Both the position numbers and the translations under genes were made by a program. Of a stretch of 13,729 bases of DNA, positions 1 to 6,532 are shown one piece after another (within the stretch, counting starts at the first letter, position 1; the number at the start of each line of letters is the position of its first letter). The notes under the pieces are model-generated. The model was not told the DNA's origin. It did no database searches and saw only the letters and a list, made by a program, of their open reading frames with translations. Origin of the DNA: an uncultured Faecalibacterium sp. (lineage in GTDB: Bacteria > Bacillota > Clostridia > Oscillospirales > Ruminococcaceae); contig CAKSZM010000050.1 in NCBI GenBank assembly GCA_934525735.1, positions 1 through 13,729 of the forward strand, given 5' to 3'.

Positions 1-60
1 GGACACCTGACCAAGGCTTTCAGCGGCCTGCTTGGCCAGCTCGTCGATCATTGCTTGCAT
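1..60 (-). CDS. pheS: Phenylalanyl-tRNA synthetase alpha subunit, N-terminal fragment
   Basis: Only the first 20 codons are in the window; the gene continues past the left edge on the minus strand. The visible peptide starts MQAMIDELAKQAAESLG, resembling the N-terminal coiled-coil start of bacterial PheS. The identity rests mainly on the leader: a T-box riboswitch with a UUC (Phe) specifier ends just upstream. PheS would form the alpha2-beta2 enzyme with PheT and charge tRNA-Phe in the cytoplasm. The ATG at 60 is chosen because AAGGAGAG lies 7 bases upstream; a second ATG at 51 is less well placed. Synthesis should rise when uncharged tRNA-Phe accumulates. The catalytic domain cannot be checked here, so another synthetase remains possible. 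Confidence 0.75.
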   Translation of the reverse strand, partial: MQAMIDELAKQAAESLGQVS

Positions 61-61
61 G

Positions 62-410
62 GATGTTCTCTCCTTTATCTCTTCGTGTTTCTGAGCGGAG
101 GCAAACAAAAAAGCCCCGTCCCCTGCCCGGCCGAAGGCCAGACAAAAGGGACGAAGCTTTGAAAAATTCTGCTCCGCGGTACCACCCGGTTTCCGCCCGC
201 GCACAGGTGCCGGGCAGCTCTCAGAACGCCGTAACGGGGCGCAACCGTCCTGCGCTAATAGGGCTTGCCGTTCGCACAGGCCGCTCAGGAGCGAACTTCA
301 GCACAGGTACAGCCGGAAGCCCTTTCAGCCGGTGAAGCTTCTCTCTTTGCCGTGCACGCCATGCCTACTCTCTCCGTCGCTGCGTTTGGGAGTATTCAGG
401 TTCATAACCG
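62..410 (-). promoter_or_regulatory. T-box riboswitch leader, Phe (UUC) specifier
   Basis: Read on the minus strand, this leader has the parts of a T-box element in order. Stem I starts near 384 (CGCAG...) and closes near 273 (...TGTGCG), with an AGAGAGTAG internal-loop motif near 370. The specifier loop reads GAAGTTCGC near 299-291, with the codon TTC at 295-293 followed by a purine. The conserved T-box sequence GGGTGGTACCGCGG is at 187-174; its TGGT would pair with the ACCA end of an uncharged tRNA with discriminator A. A terminator follows at 153-107. Uncharged tRNA-Phe should stabilise the antiterminator and allow transcription of pheS. The leader occupies the otherwise gene-free stretch between pheS and the secreted-protein gene. 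Confidence 0.93.
107..153 (-). terminator. T-box-controlled intrinsic terminator
   Basis: On the minus strand, CGTCCC (153-148) pairs with GGGACG (122-117) around an extended stem capped by GGCC-TTC-GGCC. The hairpin is followed by GGGC and six T (112-107). It lies directly after the T-box motif and before the pheS ribosome site, the expected place for the terminator that competes with the antiterminator. Confidence 0.9.
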
Positions 411-415
411 TTGTT

Positions 416-444
416 ATGTTACCACATTTCGCGCCGGTTTGCAA
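416..444 (-). promoter_or_regulatory. Promoter of the T-box/pheS transcript
   Basis: Minus-strand -35 TTGCAA (444-439) and -10 TAACAT (421-416) are separated by exactly 17 bases. Transcription would begin about 410-408, shortly before T-box stem I. The promoter lies only 17 bases after the stop of the upstream secreted-protein gene, and no terminator is visible between them, so readthrough from that gene into the T-box is possible. Confidence 0.7.
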
Positions 445-461
445 GGGGCAGAAGCCGTATT

Positions 462-1160
462 TCAGCGGTAGCACTTTTTGCAGGCGGTGAAGCCGCGGGC
501 TTTTGCCGTGGAAATATCCACTTTCTCCGGGCCTTTCATACCGCTGCAACGGGGATTGCTGTGGTACTTGTGCCCGCTGATGGTCGGGATCCAGACCATC
601 TGTCCGGTCTTTTTGCCGGAAGAAGCGGCGCCTGTATTCTTCTTTGCGGGGGCACTGCCTGCGGCGGTGCGGGATGCACCGGAGGAAGCCTTGGCCGCTG
701 CCTGAGAAGCCGCTTTCTGCGCGTCCAGCGTTTTCTGCCCTGCTGCGTACAGGTCGGCGATCTCGCTGGTCTTATCGCCCAGTGTCACCGCGCCGTTCTG
801 GATGTCCAGAATCGGCATCCCGTTCACATCCAGCGTACCGGCATAGACACCGTAAAGAGTCATCTGCTGGGCAGGAGCCGCCGCTTTGAACGCTTCGAAC
901 TTCGACTTTTTGACAGCGACATACCACACACCGTCAGCGGTATCAAAGCCAAAAATGAAGGCGGTATCATTGCTGGTAGCCGCACTGTAGTTCGGCTTGC
1001 CGGTAATAGTGATCCTCTGGCCGGACGGCTGCGCCGTTGCCTGCGAATACGGCACCGTCTGGAATGTGCTGGTGTCCGTTGCCGCAAGAGCTGCCGGGCA
1101 GCACAGCAAACTCATGCACAGGGCAAGAGCCGCCGCCAGAACACGAAAACGCTTTTTCAT
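462..1160 (-). CDS. Secreted protein with C-terminal His/Cys metal-binding-like motif
   Basis: A 232-residue exported protein of unknown function. Residues 1-26 form a signal peptide (MKKRFR, hydrophobic core, cleavage near ALA-A). Residues about 35-130 look like a compact beta-rich domain (ITITGKPNY..., TAFIFGF, VWYVAVKKSKFEAF, MTLYGVYAGTL). Residues about 135-185 are a low-complexity Ala/Ser/Lys linker. The tail carries YH(200)-x4-C(205)-x-GMKGPEKV...AKARGFTAC(227)KKC(230)Y, a His/Cys signature often found at the C-terminus of secreted nuclease-like and other exported Firmicute proteins. No nuclease core is present, so the catalytic role is unknown. The start at 1160 is preferred because AGGAGG (1175-1170) lies 9 bases upstream; the ATG at 1169 abuts that site with no spacing. 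It has its own promoter and is divergent from the XRE regulator. Confidence 0.8.
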   Translation of the reverse strand: MKKRFRVLAAALALCMSLLCCPAALAATDTSTFQTVPYSQATAQPSGQRITITGKPNYSAATSNDTAFIFGFDTADGVWYVAVKKSKFEAFKAAAPAQQMTLYGVYAGTLDVNGMPILDIQNGAVTLGDKTSEIADLYAAGQKTLDAQKAASQAAAKASSGASRTAAGSAPAKKNTGAASSGKKTGQMVWIPTISGHKYHSNPRCSGMKGPEKVDISTAKARGFTACKKCYR

Positions 1161-1207
1161 AAAGTTCATCCTCCTGTTTGCCGATAAACCGGCTATTTTA
1201 TGTTTTG

Positions 1208-1236
1208 ATAGTATCCCTTGGCGTTTTGTGCAGCAA
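1208..1236 (-). promoter_or_regulatory. Promoter of the secreted-protein gene
   Basis: Minus-strand -35 TTGCTG (1236-1231) and -10 TACTAT (1213-1208) have a 17-base spacer. The start point would be near 1201, giving a leader of about 40 bases before the ATG at 1160. Confidence 0.65.
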
Positions 1237-1284
1237 TTCTCAGGATGTGTTGTTTTTCAGCCCGATGCGACACATTTCGATGGC

Positions 1285-1350
1285 GTTTGTTTTATTGTAT
1301 AACATTTTGTTTTATATTTCAATATAACAATTCGTTATTCATATACTTTC
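1285..1350 (+). promoter_or_regulatory. AT-rich promoter/operator region of the XRE gene
   Basis: This stretch is much more AT-rich than the rest of the window. It holds several -10-like boxes, including TATACT at 1342-1347 and TATAAC at 1323-1328, but no convincing -35. A perfect inverted repeat, ATAAC (1324-1328), AATTC spacer, GTTAT (1334-1338), lies just before the likely -10. It could be an operator, perhaps for the regulator itself. The position of the promoter is uncertain. Confidence 0.4.
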
Positions 1351-1382
1351 TTCTATAAGCATCTGACTTTCAGAGGTAGTAT

Positions 1383-1607
1383 ATGTACGAACGGATCCGG
1401 AATCTGCGGGAAGACCATGACCTGTTTCAGAAAGATCTTGCCGCGTATCTCAAATGCACACAGGTCTGTTACTCCAATTATGAGATGGGCAAACGCGATG
1501 TTCCCACGGACGTACTGATCGCTCTTGCCCTTTACTATGGTACAAGCACCGACTATCTTCTCGGCCTGACCGATGATCCTTCGCCTTATCCAAGGCATTC
1601 TGAATAA
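1383..1607 (+). CDS. Small XRE-family helix-turn-helix regulator
   Basis: A 74-residue protein made almost entirely of one Cro/C1-type helix-turn-helix domain. Residues 1-60 follow the family pattern: IRNLREDHDLFQKDLAAYL (helices 1-2), then the recognition segment TQVCYSNYEMGKRDVPTDVLIALALYYGTSTDYLLGLTDDP. No second domain for ligand binding or oligomerisation is present. The ATG is preceded by AGAGGT with 6 bases of spacing. It is divergent from the secreted-protein gene, with an AT-rich intergenic region holding an inverted repeat, and ends in a bidirectional terminator shared with fprA. It probably binds DNA as a dimer; its targets are unknown, and control of itself and the divergent gene is inferred from position only. 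Confidence 0.88.
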   Translation: MYERIRNLREDHDLFQKDLAAYLKCTQVCYSNYEMGKRDVPTDVLIALALYYGTSTDYLLGLTDDPSPYPRHSE

Positions 1608-1609
1608 TA

Positions 1610-1649
1610 AAAAAGGCTATCGCACCGTACTTTGTGCGATAGCCTTTTT
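1610..1649. terminator. Bidirectional intrinsic terminator
   Basis: A near-perfect symmetric hairpin: AAAAA-GGCTATCGCAC (1610-1625), an 8-base loop, then GTGCGATAGCC-TTTTT (1634-1649). Both strands end in a T run. It sits between the convergent XRE gene and fprA and should stop transcription from both. Confidence 0.95.
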
Positions 1650-1660
1650 CTGTAATATCC

Positions 1661-2842
1661 TTACTTTGCCACGATCTCGTCAGCCAGAGCATCCATCTGT
1701 GCTTCGGCGGCGGCATTGGCAGCCGAGCGGATGGTGACCACATTGTCGCAGACGGTGATGTTCTTCATGCCTTCCAGTTCGGCGCGCATGAGCTTTGCCG
1801 CCATGGGTGCCCAGGTGCCGTTTTCCATCAGGCCGACGGTGCGGCTCTGGAACGCCTTGGTCTTGAGGTGCGCCAGCAGATTTTCCATCGGCGGGAAGAG
1901 GAAGCCGTCATAGGTAGCGCAGGCCAGAACGATCTTGCCGCAGCGGAACGCTTCGGTGACAGCATAGGATACATCGGTGCGGGTCAGATCCATCTCCACC
2001 ACTTTTGCACCCTTGGCACGCAGCTTTTCGGCCATGGTGTGAGCGGCGGCGCGGGTGTGGCCGTGGATGGAAGCGCTGGCCACAAGGATCTTTTCCGGCT
2101 CTTCCGGCTTGTAGCTCGACCACATGTCGTAGTAGTTCAGGTACTTGCTCAGGTCTCCGGTAAGCACCGGGCCGTGCAGCGGGCAGATGGTGGCAATGTC
2201 CAGCGCAGCGGCCTTTTTGAGCAGGGCCTGCACCTGCGGGCCGTACTTGCCCACGATATTCAGGTAGTAGCGGCGGGCTTCGCTGGCCCAGTCGGCCTTT
2301 TCGTCAAACTTTGCCACTGCCCCGAAGCGGCCGAAGCCATCCGCCGAGAACAGCACTTTCTCGCTGCTCTCGTAGCTGACCATGACCTCCGGCCAGTGCA
2401 CCATGGGTGCAAATACAAAGGTCAGGGTGTGGGCGCCCAGCGTCAGGCTCTCGCCGTCCTTCACGGTGACGCGGCGTTCTTTTGCAATGGCATCCGCGCC
2501 GAAGAACTGATCCATGTACAGAAAAGTCTTGGCGTTGCCAACCACCTGCATTTCCGGGTAGAGCGCCGCCAGCTTTGCGATGTTGGCACCGTGATCCGGC
2601 TCCATGTGGGAGACGACCAGATAATCCGGCTTGCGGCCTGCCAGTGCTTCGGTCAGATTTTCCAGCCATGCATCGGTGGCGCGGCTGTCCACCGTATCCA
2701 GAACGGCGGTCTTTTCGTCCAGAATGACATAGGAGTTATAGCTCACGCCGGTAGGCACCGGGTACTGGCTCTCGAACAGGTCGATGGTGGTATCATCCAC
2801 ACCCACACCCAGAATGGCTTCGCTGATCTTTTTCACGCTCAT
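1661..2842 (-). CDS. fprA: A-type flavodiiron protein (oxygen/NO reductase)
   Basis: A 393-residue cytoplasmic flavodiiron protein of the usual length. The N-terminal metallo-beta-lactamase-like domain (about 1-245) keeps the full di-iron ligand set: H79-x-E81-x-D83-H84 in SHMEPDHG, H149, D168 in FSADGFG, and H223 in CPLHGPV. The C-terminal flavodoxin domain (about 250-393) starts with an FMN-phosphate loop (SASIHGHTRAAA). Family members reduce O2 to water, or NO to N2O, usually with electrons from rubredoxin, and protect anaerobes from oxygen. No rubredoxin or NADH-oxidoreductase domain is fused, so a separate donor is needed. The ATG at 2842 has AAGGAG about 9 bases upstream; an in-frame start at 2905 lies upstream of the likely transcription start. 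It has its own promoter and converges on the XRE gene. Confidence 0.95.
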   Translation of the reverse strand: MSVKKISEAILGVGVDDTTIDLFESQYPVPTGVSYNSYVILDEKTAVLDTVDSRATDAWLENLTEALAGRKPDYLVVSHMEPDHGANIAKLAALYPEMQVVGNAKTFLYMDQFFGADAIAKERRVTVKDGESLTLGAHTLTFVFAPMVHWPEVMVSYESSEKVLFSADGFGRFGAVAKFDEKADWASEARRYYLNIVGKYGPQVQALLKKAAALDIATICPLHGPVLTGDLSKYLNYYDMWSSYKPEEPEKILVASASIHGHTRAAAHTMAEKLRAKGAKVVEMDLTRTDVSYAVTEAFRCGKIVLACATYDGFLFPPMENLLAHLKTKAFQSRTVGLMENGTWAPMAAKLMRAELEGMKNITVCDNVVTIRSAANAAAEAQMDALADEIVAK

Positions 2843-2910
2843 AATGTCCGGTCTCCTTTTATTTTTATGCTGTACCGCGCGGAGCGGTTTTGTTTCTAGG
2901 AACATTTCTC

Positions 2911-2939
2911 AGTATAGCACATTGTCAGAAGTTTGGCAA
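2911..2939 (-). promoter_or_regulatory. Promoter of fprA (extended -10)
   Basis: Minus-strand -35 TTGCCA (2939-2934), 17-base spacer, and -10 TATACT (2916-2911) preceded by TGC (extended -10). Transcription would start near 2904, giving a leader of about 60 bases. It lies between the rmuC stop and fprA, so fprA can be expressed independently of rmuC. Confidence 0.82.
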
Positions 2940-2960
2940 GAGGGAAAGAATCCGCGTCCT

Positions 2961-4295
2961 TTACTGCTCCCCGCTCTCCGGCAGGCGGGCAGACACCGGC
3001 CTGCCCGGTTCGTTGTCCAGTTCCAGCAGGGCGGCAGCGGCATTCTCGTCCATGGTCTGCACCGCCCGCAGCTTGCGGCTGATGGCGCGGCTGCGCACGC
3101 CGATGAGGTTGTCCAGTTCTTCATCGGTCTGGCGCAGACGCTGCTGCATCTTGGAAAGCCCCTGCCCGAACTTGTCGAACTCGGTCTTGACCGCACCCAG
3201 CAGCTGCCATACCTCACCCGAACGCTTCTGGATGGCAAGGGTCTTGAAGCCCATCTGCAGGCTGTTGAGCAGCGCCGCCATGGTGCTGGGGCCGGCAATG
3301 TTCACCTGATAGTCTCGCTGCAGCACTTCCAGCAGGCCTGCATTCACCACCTCGGCGTACAGACCCTCAAAGGGCAGAAACAGGATGCCGAAGGCCGTGG
3401 TATAGGGCGGCTCCACATACTTTTCGCGGATGTCCTTTGCTTCGCTGCGCAGCACCAGCTCCAGAGCATGGCGGGCGTTCTCCACAGCCTGCGCGTCACC
3501 GGAAGCCTGCGCGTCCTGCAGGTGGGCATAGGTGTCGCCGGGGAACTTGGAATCGATGGGCAGCCACACGGTGCCGCCATCCGCGCCCGGCATCTTGATG
3601 GCGTACTCCACCCGCTGGGTGCTGCCCGGGATGGTGGCTACATTGGTGTCGTACTGCTCCGGTGCCAGAATTTCTTCCAGAATGGCACCCAGCTGGATCT
3701 CGCCCAGAATGCCGCGGGTCTTGACGCCGGAAAGCACCTGCTTCAGTCCGCCCACATCGGCAGCAAGATTCTGCATTTCGCCCAGACCTTTGTACACCTG
3801 TTCCAGCTGGTCATTCACGGCCTTGAAGCTCTCGGTCACACGCTTCTGCAAAGCGTCCTGCAGCTGTTCGTCCACCGTATGGCGGATCTCGTCCAGCTTC
3901 TGAGCGTTCTGTGTCTGCAGAGCGGTCATGCTGTCGGCCAGCGTTTTGCGCATTTCTTCCAGCTTGCGGGCGTTGGAAGCTTCCAATCCCTGCAGGCGCT
4001 GTTCCATGGTCTGCTGCTGGGTGCCCTGCCCGGCGGTGAGCGCCGCACTCAGGCTCTGCACGGAAGCCTGCAGTGTCTCGCTGATCTGCCCCATTGCGGC
4101 GAGATTCTGCTGATTCATTTCGGCAAGCTTTGCCTCGGTCTGCCGGTTCTGGGCTTCCAGCTGCTGGCGCAGCCATTCTTTCAGTGCGGCGTCATCCCGG
4201 CTTGCCGCCGGTTTTGCCGAGCGGTACAGCAGCAAAGCCATCATCAGGCAGATAGCCACCAACAGAAAGGTGTACAGAAATGCTAAAAATTCCAT
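2961..4295 (-). CDS. rmuC: RmuC family protein, membrane-anchored
   Basis: A 444-residue RmuC homologue. Residues 3-24 form one N-terminal membrane anchor (FLAFLYTFLLVAICLMMALLL); residues about 35-190 are a long Gln/Glu-rich coiled coil; residues about 175-395 are the conserved RmuC region, including LKQVLSGVKTRGILGEIQLG, WLPIDSKFPGDTY and FLPFEGLYAEVV. The D248-x-K250 pair and E199 fit the restriction-endonuclease-like fold proposed for the family. In E. coli, RmuC loss changes recombination at inverted repeats; the reaction is not established. The start at 4295 is chosen because GGAGAG lies about 8 bases upstream; a TTG at 4316 is less likely. It follows the hydrolase operon after a hairpin, and no clear separate promoter was found. 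Confidence 0.92.
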   Translation of the reverse strand: MEFLAFLYTFLLVAICLMMALLLYRSAKPAASRDDAALKEWLRQQLEAQNRQTEAKLAEMNQQNLAAMGQISETLQASVQSLSAALTAGQGTQQQTMEQRLQGLEASNARKLEEMRKTLADSMTALQTQNAQKLDEIRHTVDEQLQDALQKRVTESFKAVNDQLEQVYKGLGEMQNLAADVGGLKQVLSGVKTRGILGEIQLGAILEEILAPEQYDTNVATIPGSTQRVEYAIKMPGADGGTVWLPIDSKFPGDTYAHLQDAQASGDAQAVENARHALELVLRSEAKDIREKYVEPPYTTAFGILFLPFEGLYAEVVNAGLLEVLQRDYQVNIAGPSTMAALLNSLQMGFKTLAIQKRSGEVWQLLGAVKTEFDKFGQGLSKMQQRLRQTDEELDNLIGVRSRAISRKLRAVQTMDENAAAALLELDNEPGRPVSARLPESGEQ

Positions 4296-4317
4296 ATGTT
4301 CTCTCTCCCATTGCAAA

Positions 4318-4347
4318 ATCCGGGCCTTGCACCCGCAAAGCCCGGAT
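4318..4347 (-). terminator. Hairpin between the hydrolase operon and rmuC
   Basis: ATCCGGGC (4318-4325) pairs with GCCCGGAT (4340-4347), extended inside by TTGC/GCAA around an ACCC loop. On the minus strand it is followed only by TTTTG, so termination may be partial. It ends about 8 bases before the rmuC ribosome site, so it could act as the operon terminator and as a leader structure for rmuC. Confidence 0.65.
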
Positions 4348-4358
4348 CTGCGTCTTTT

Positions 4359-5435
4359 TTATTTTGTCTGTTCTTCCCAGAAGGTCACCGCGTTATTCAG
4401 CCAGCCCTCGGCATCGGTGCCGCAGCCGGTACCGCAGCCGTGCGGAGCGTTCTGGTAAACGGTCTTTTTGTACGGCACGCCGTGGGCTTCCAATGCCTGT
4501 GCAAAAGCCGGCCCCTGTTTGCGGCCGTCCATCAGCGGAAGCACGAAGTCATTTTTTCCGTACCAGAAGTACGTGGGCGGATAGTCGTCCGTCACAGCGT
4601 CCGCCACGCTGGACCAGTAAAAGCGCCAGTCATAAACCGCCGGGTCCATCAGGACATGATACACCGGCTTCACCTCGTTGAAGTCAATGACCGGATACGC
4701 CAGAATCAGTGCTCCCGGCTTCGGCACACCGTACCGCGCATAGCCGATCTTGCTGCTGCCGAACAGTCCGGCCATCTGCCCGCCGGAGGAGTAGCCGATC
4801 AGGGCGTAGTCCTCGGTCTGCACCCCGAACTGTCCGGCATGTTCCGTGATGAACTGTACCGCCCGGCCAAGGTCTTCCAGCGGGGCATTGTCGGAAGCAT
4901 CCAGAAACGTGCGGTAGCGCAGTACAAATACCGCGTATCCCCGCTCATGCAGCTGCGGCACCGAGGTCACGCCCTCCCGCAGCTCGCCGCTTGTGGTGGC
5001 AACGTTGCCGCCCATCACGATGGCGTATTTTGCGCCCGGCTGTTCCGCCGGGAAATAGTAAAGCTCCGCATCGCCCCGGGCCGGCACTGCCGCGATCTCT
5101 TCTGCCGTATACACCGGCCATGTGACCTGCACCCCGGCGTTATAATTGCGGATGACCATGTTCAGCCCTTTTGCGCTGTCCTCTGCCTGCGGTTCTCCGA
5201 GGTACTGAGCCACGGTCTCGTTTTCAAAGCAGGCCTGCAGCAGCCGGCAGTGCTCGTCCGAATTGCCGTAGACATAAATGCCGGATCCGGCAATGCTGGG
5301 GTTTTCCCGGATCTGTTTTATGGTGGTCTGCACCGTGATATCCGGCTGACCGTACTCTGCTGCAAACGCCGCCGGGAGCATCAGCAGGCACAGGCCGATG
5401 CTTAAAGCCCCAGCAAAAAGATTTCGTTTCGTCAA
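4359..5435 (-). CDS. Secreted alpha/beta-hydrolase, paralogue 4 of 4 (TTG start)
   Basis: Last gene of the four-hydrolase operon, 358 residues from the proposed TTG start. Signal peptide 1-26 (TKRNLF, hydrophobic core, cleavage near AFAA-EYGQ). An N-terminal region (about 27-105) precedes the hydrolase fold. The nucleophile elbow is G214-Y-S216-S-G218; the likely acid is D296 in GKND and the base H332 in NAPHG. An MGGN motif (141-144) is at the usual oxyanion-strand position. The TTG at 5435 overlaps the preceding TGA in TTGA and has GGGAG 7 bases upstream, giving a 4-base coupling overlap. An ATG at 5453 lies inside the conserved C-terminal coding sequence of paralogue 3 and lacks an equally good site. 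It is probably an exported esterase; the substrate is unknown. Confidence 0.85.
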   Translation of the reverse strand: MTKRNLFAGALSIGLCLLMLPAAFAAEYGQPDITVQTTIKQIRENPSIAGSGIYVYGNSDEHCRLLQACFENETVAQYLGEPQAEDSAKGLNMVIRNYNAGVQVTWPVYTAEEIAAVPARGDAELYYFPAEQPGAKYAIVMGGNVATTSGELREGVTSVPQLHERGYAVFVLRYRTFLDASDNAPLEDLGRAVQFITEHAGQFGVQTEDYALIGYSSGGQMAGLFGSSKIGYARYGVPKPGALILAYPVIDFNEVKPVYHVLMDPAVYDWRFYWSSVADAVTDDYPPTYFWYGKNDFVLPLMDGRKQGPAFAQALEAHGVPYKKTVYQNAPHGCGTGCGTDAEGWLNNAVTFWEEQTK

Positions 5436-6514
5436 TTTGTTTCTCCCTTGCATTGTTCTTCCCAGAAGGCAGCAGCCTTTACAAGCCAGCCCTCTGCATC
5501 GGTGCCCCGGCCGGTGCCGATGCCGTGCGGGGCATTTTTATAGTAGGTTTTCTGATACGGAATGCCGTGCGCCGCCAGCGCCCTGACAAAGTCATCGTGC
5601 TGGCCCGGCATCCACGCAGGGCTGACCGACATGTCATTGTCGCCGCGCCAGAAGTACACCGGCGGATAATCATCATCCACCGCATCTTTGAGGTTTGTCC
5701 AGTAGTATTTCCAGCTGCAGCTCGCCGGGTCGCAGCTGATATGGCAGGCGATCTTTGCTGCGCTCAGATCCACGATCGGGTATGCAAACAGCAGGACGCC
5801 CGGTTTCTGCACTCCATAGCGGCCGTAGCCGCACTCCCTGTTCGCAAACACACCGGCGATCTGCGCGCCGGACGAAAAGCCCACAAGAGCGTAATTTTCG
5901 GTCTGCACATCAAACTGTCCGGCATGTTCCGTGATGAGCTGCACCGCGCGGGCAAGATCGTTCAGCGGGGCATTGTCGGCACGGTTCTCTTCGATGCTGT
6001 ACCGCAGCACGAACACCGTATAGCCAAGCTGATGCAGCTGTGCAGCAGCGGAGCAGCCCTCGCTCAGTTCGCCGCTGGTCCCCAGCGCATTGCCGCCCAG
6101 CACGATGGCATAGCGGGAGCCGGACTGCTCTGCCGGGAACCAGAACAGCTGCACTGCCGCCCGGGCAGGCGTCTGCTCGATTTCCTCCGGGGTGTAGACC
6201 TGCCAGGTCACCTGAACACCCCGATTGTAGTTTTCAATGGCGAGGTCCAGCCCCTCGGCACTGTCCTCGCCGTTTCCGGCAATGTACTGAGAGATCGTTT
6301 CATTCTCAAACATCCGCCGGGTCATTTCTCTGTAGGAATCGCCGAACCGGCCGTATGTCAGAATGCCGCTGGCTGCAACAGACGGGTTTTCTCTCAGCTG
6401 TTTCAGCGTCGTATCCGCCGTGATATCCGGCTGGCCGTACTCCGCCGCAAAGGCAGCCGGGAGCAGCGTCAGACAAAGTCCGATTCCAATGATTGCCGCA
6501 ATCCATTTTTTCAA
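5432..6514 (-). CDS. Secreted alpha/beta-hydrolase, paralogue 3 of 4 (TTG start)
   Basis: 360 residues from the proposed TTG start, which gives a classic signal peptide (MKKWIAAIIGIGLCLTLLPA, cleavage near AFAA-EYGQ). The nucleophile elbow is G212-F-S214-S-G216, followed by A217; the acid is D294 in RGDND and the base H330 in NAPHG. The C-terminal motif GRGTDAEGWL...FWEEQ is shared by the set. AGGAG ends 9 bases before the TTG at 6514 but directly abuts the ATG at 6523, so the TTG is favoured. The gene begins 18 bases after paralogue 2 stops. Its first half resembles paralogue 4 (EYGQPDIT, RENPS, ENET), whereas its second half resembles paralogue 1 (SSGAQ-AGVFANR-CGYG, VYFWRGDND). It is probably an exported esterase; the substrate is unknown. 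Confidence 0.85.
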   Translation of the reverse strand: MKKWIAAIIGIGLCLTLLPAAFAAEYGQPDITADTTLKQLRENPSVAASGILTYGRFGDSYREMTRRMFENETISQYIAGNGEDSAEGLDLAIENYNRGVQVTWQVYTPEEIEQTPARAAVQLFWFPAEQSGSRYAIVLGGNALGTSGELSEGCSAAAQLHQLGYTVFVLRYSIEENRADNAPLNDLARAVQLITEHAGQFDVQTENYALVGFSSGAQIAGVFANRECGYGRYGVQKPGVLLFAYPIVDLSAAKIACHISCDPASCSWKYYWTNLKDAVDDDYPPVYFWRGDNDMSVSPAWMPGQHDDFVRALAAHGIPYQKTYYKNAPHGIGTGRGTDAEGWLVKAAAFWEEQCKGETN

Positions 6515-6532
6515 TGTCCGCATCTCCTCGTA

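Noticed and set aside
51..335. 94-residue plus-strand frame across the T-box leader
   Set aside because: It is antisense to a structured regulatory RNA, is Arg/Pro-rich, and has no start signals.
411..1187. 258-residue plus-strand frame opposite the secreted protein
   Set aside because: Cys/Arg/Gly-rich shadow composition with no ribosome site, while the opposite strand gives a clear signal peptide and tail motif.
2843..2905. Upstream in-frame extension of fprA
   Set aside because: It has no ribosome site, starts at about the predicted transcription start, and adds residues not expected in the family; the ATG at 2842 has AAGGAG upstream.
2784..4286. 500-residue open frame on the plus strand opposite rmuC
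   Set aside because: Composition is His/Gln/Leu-rich and without motifs. The minus-strand frame encodes a recognisable RmuC with anchor, coiled coil and conserved core.
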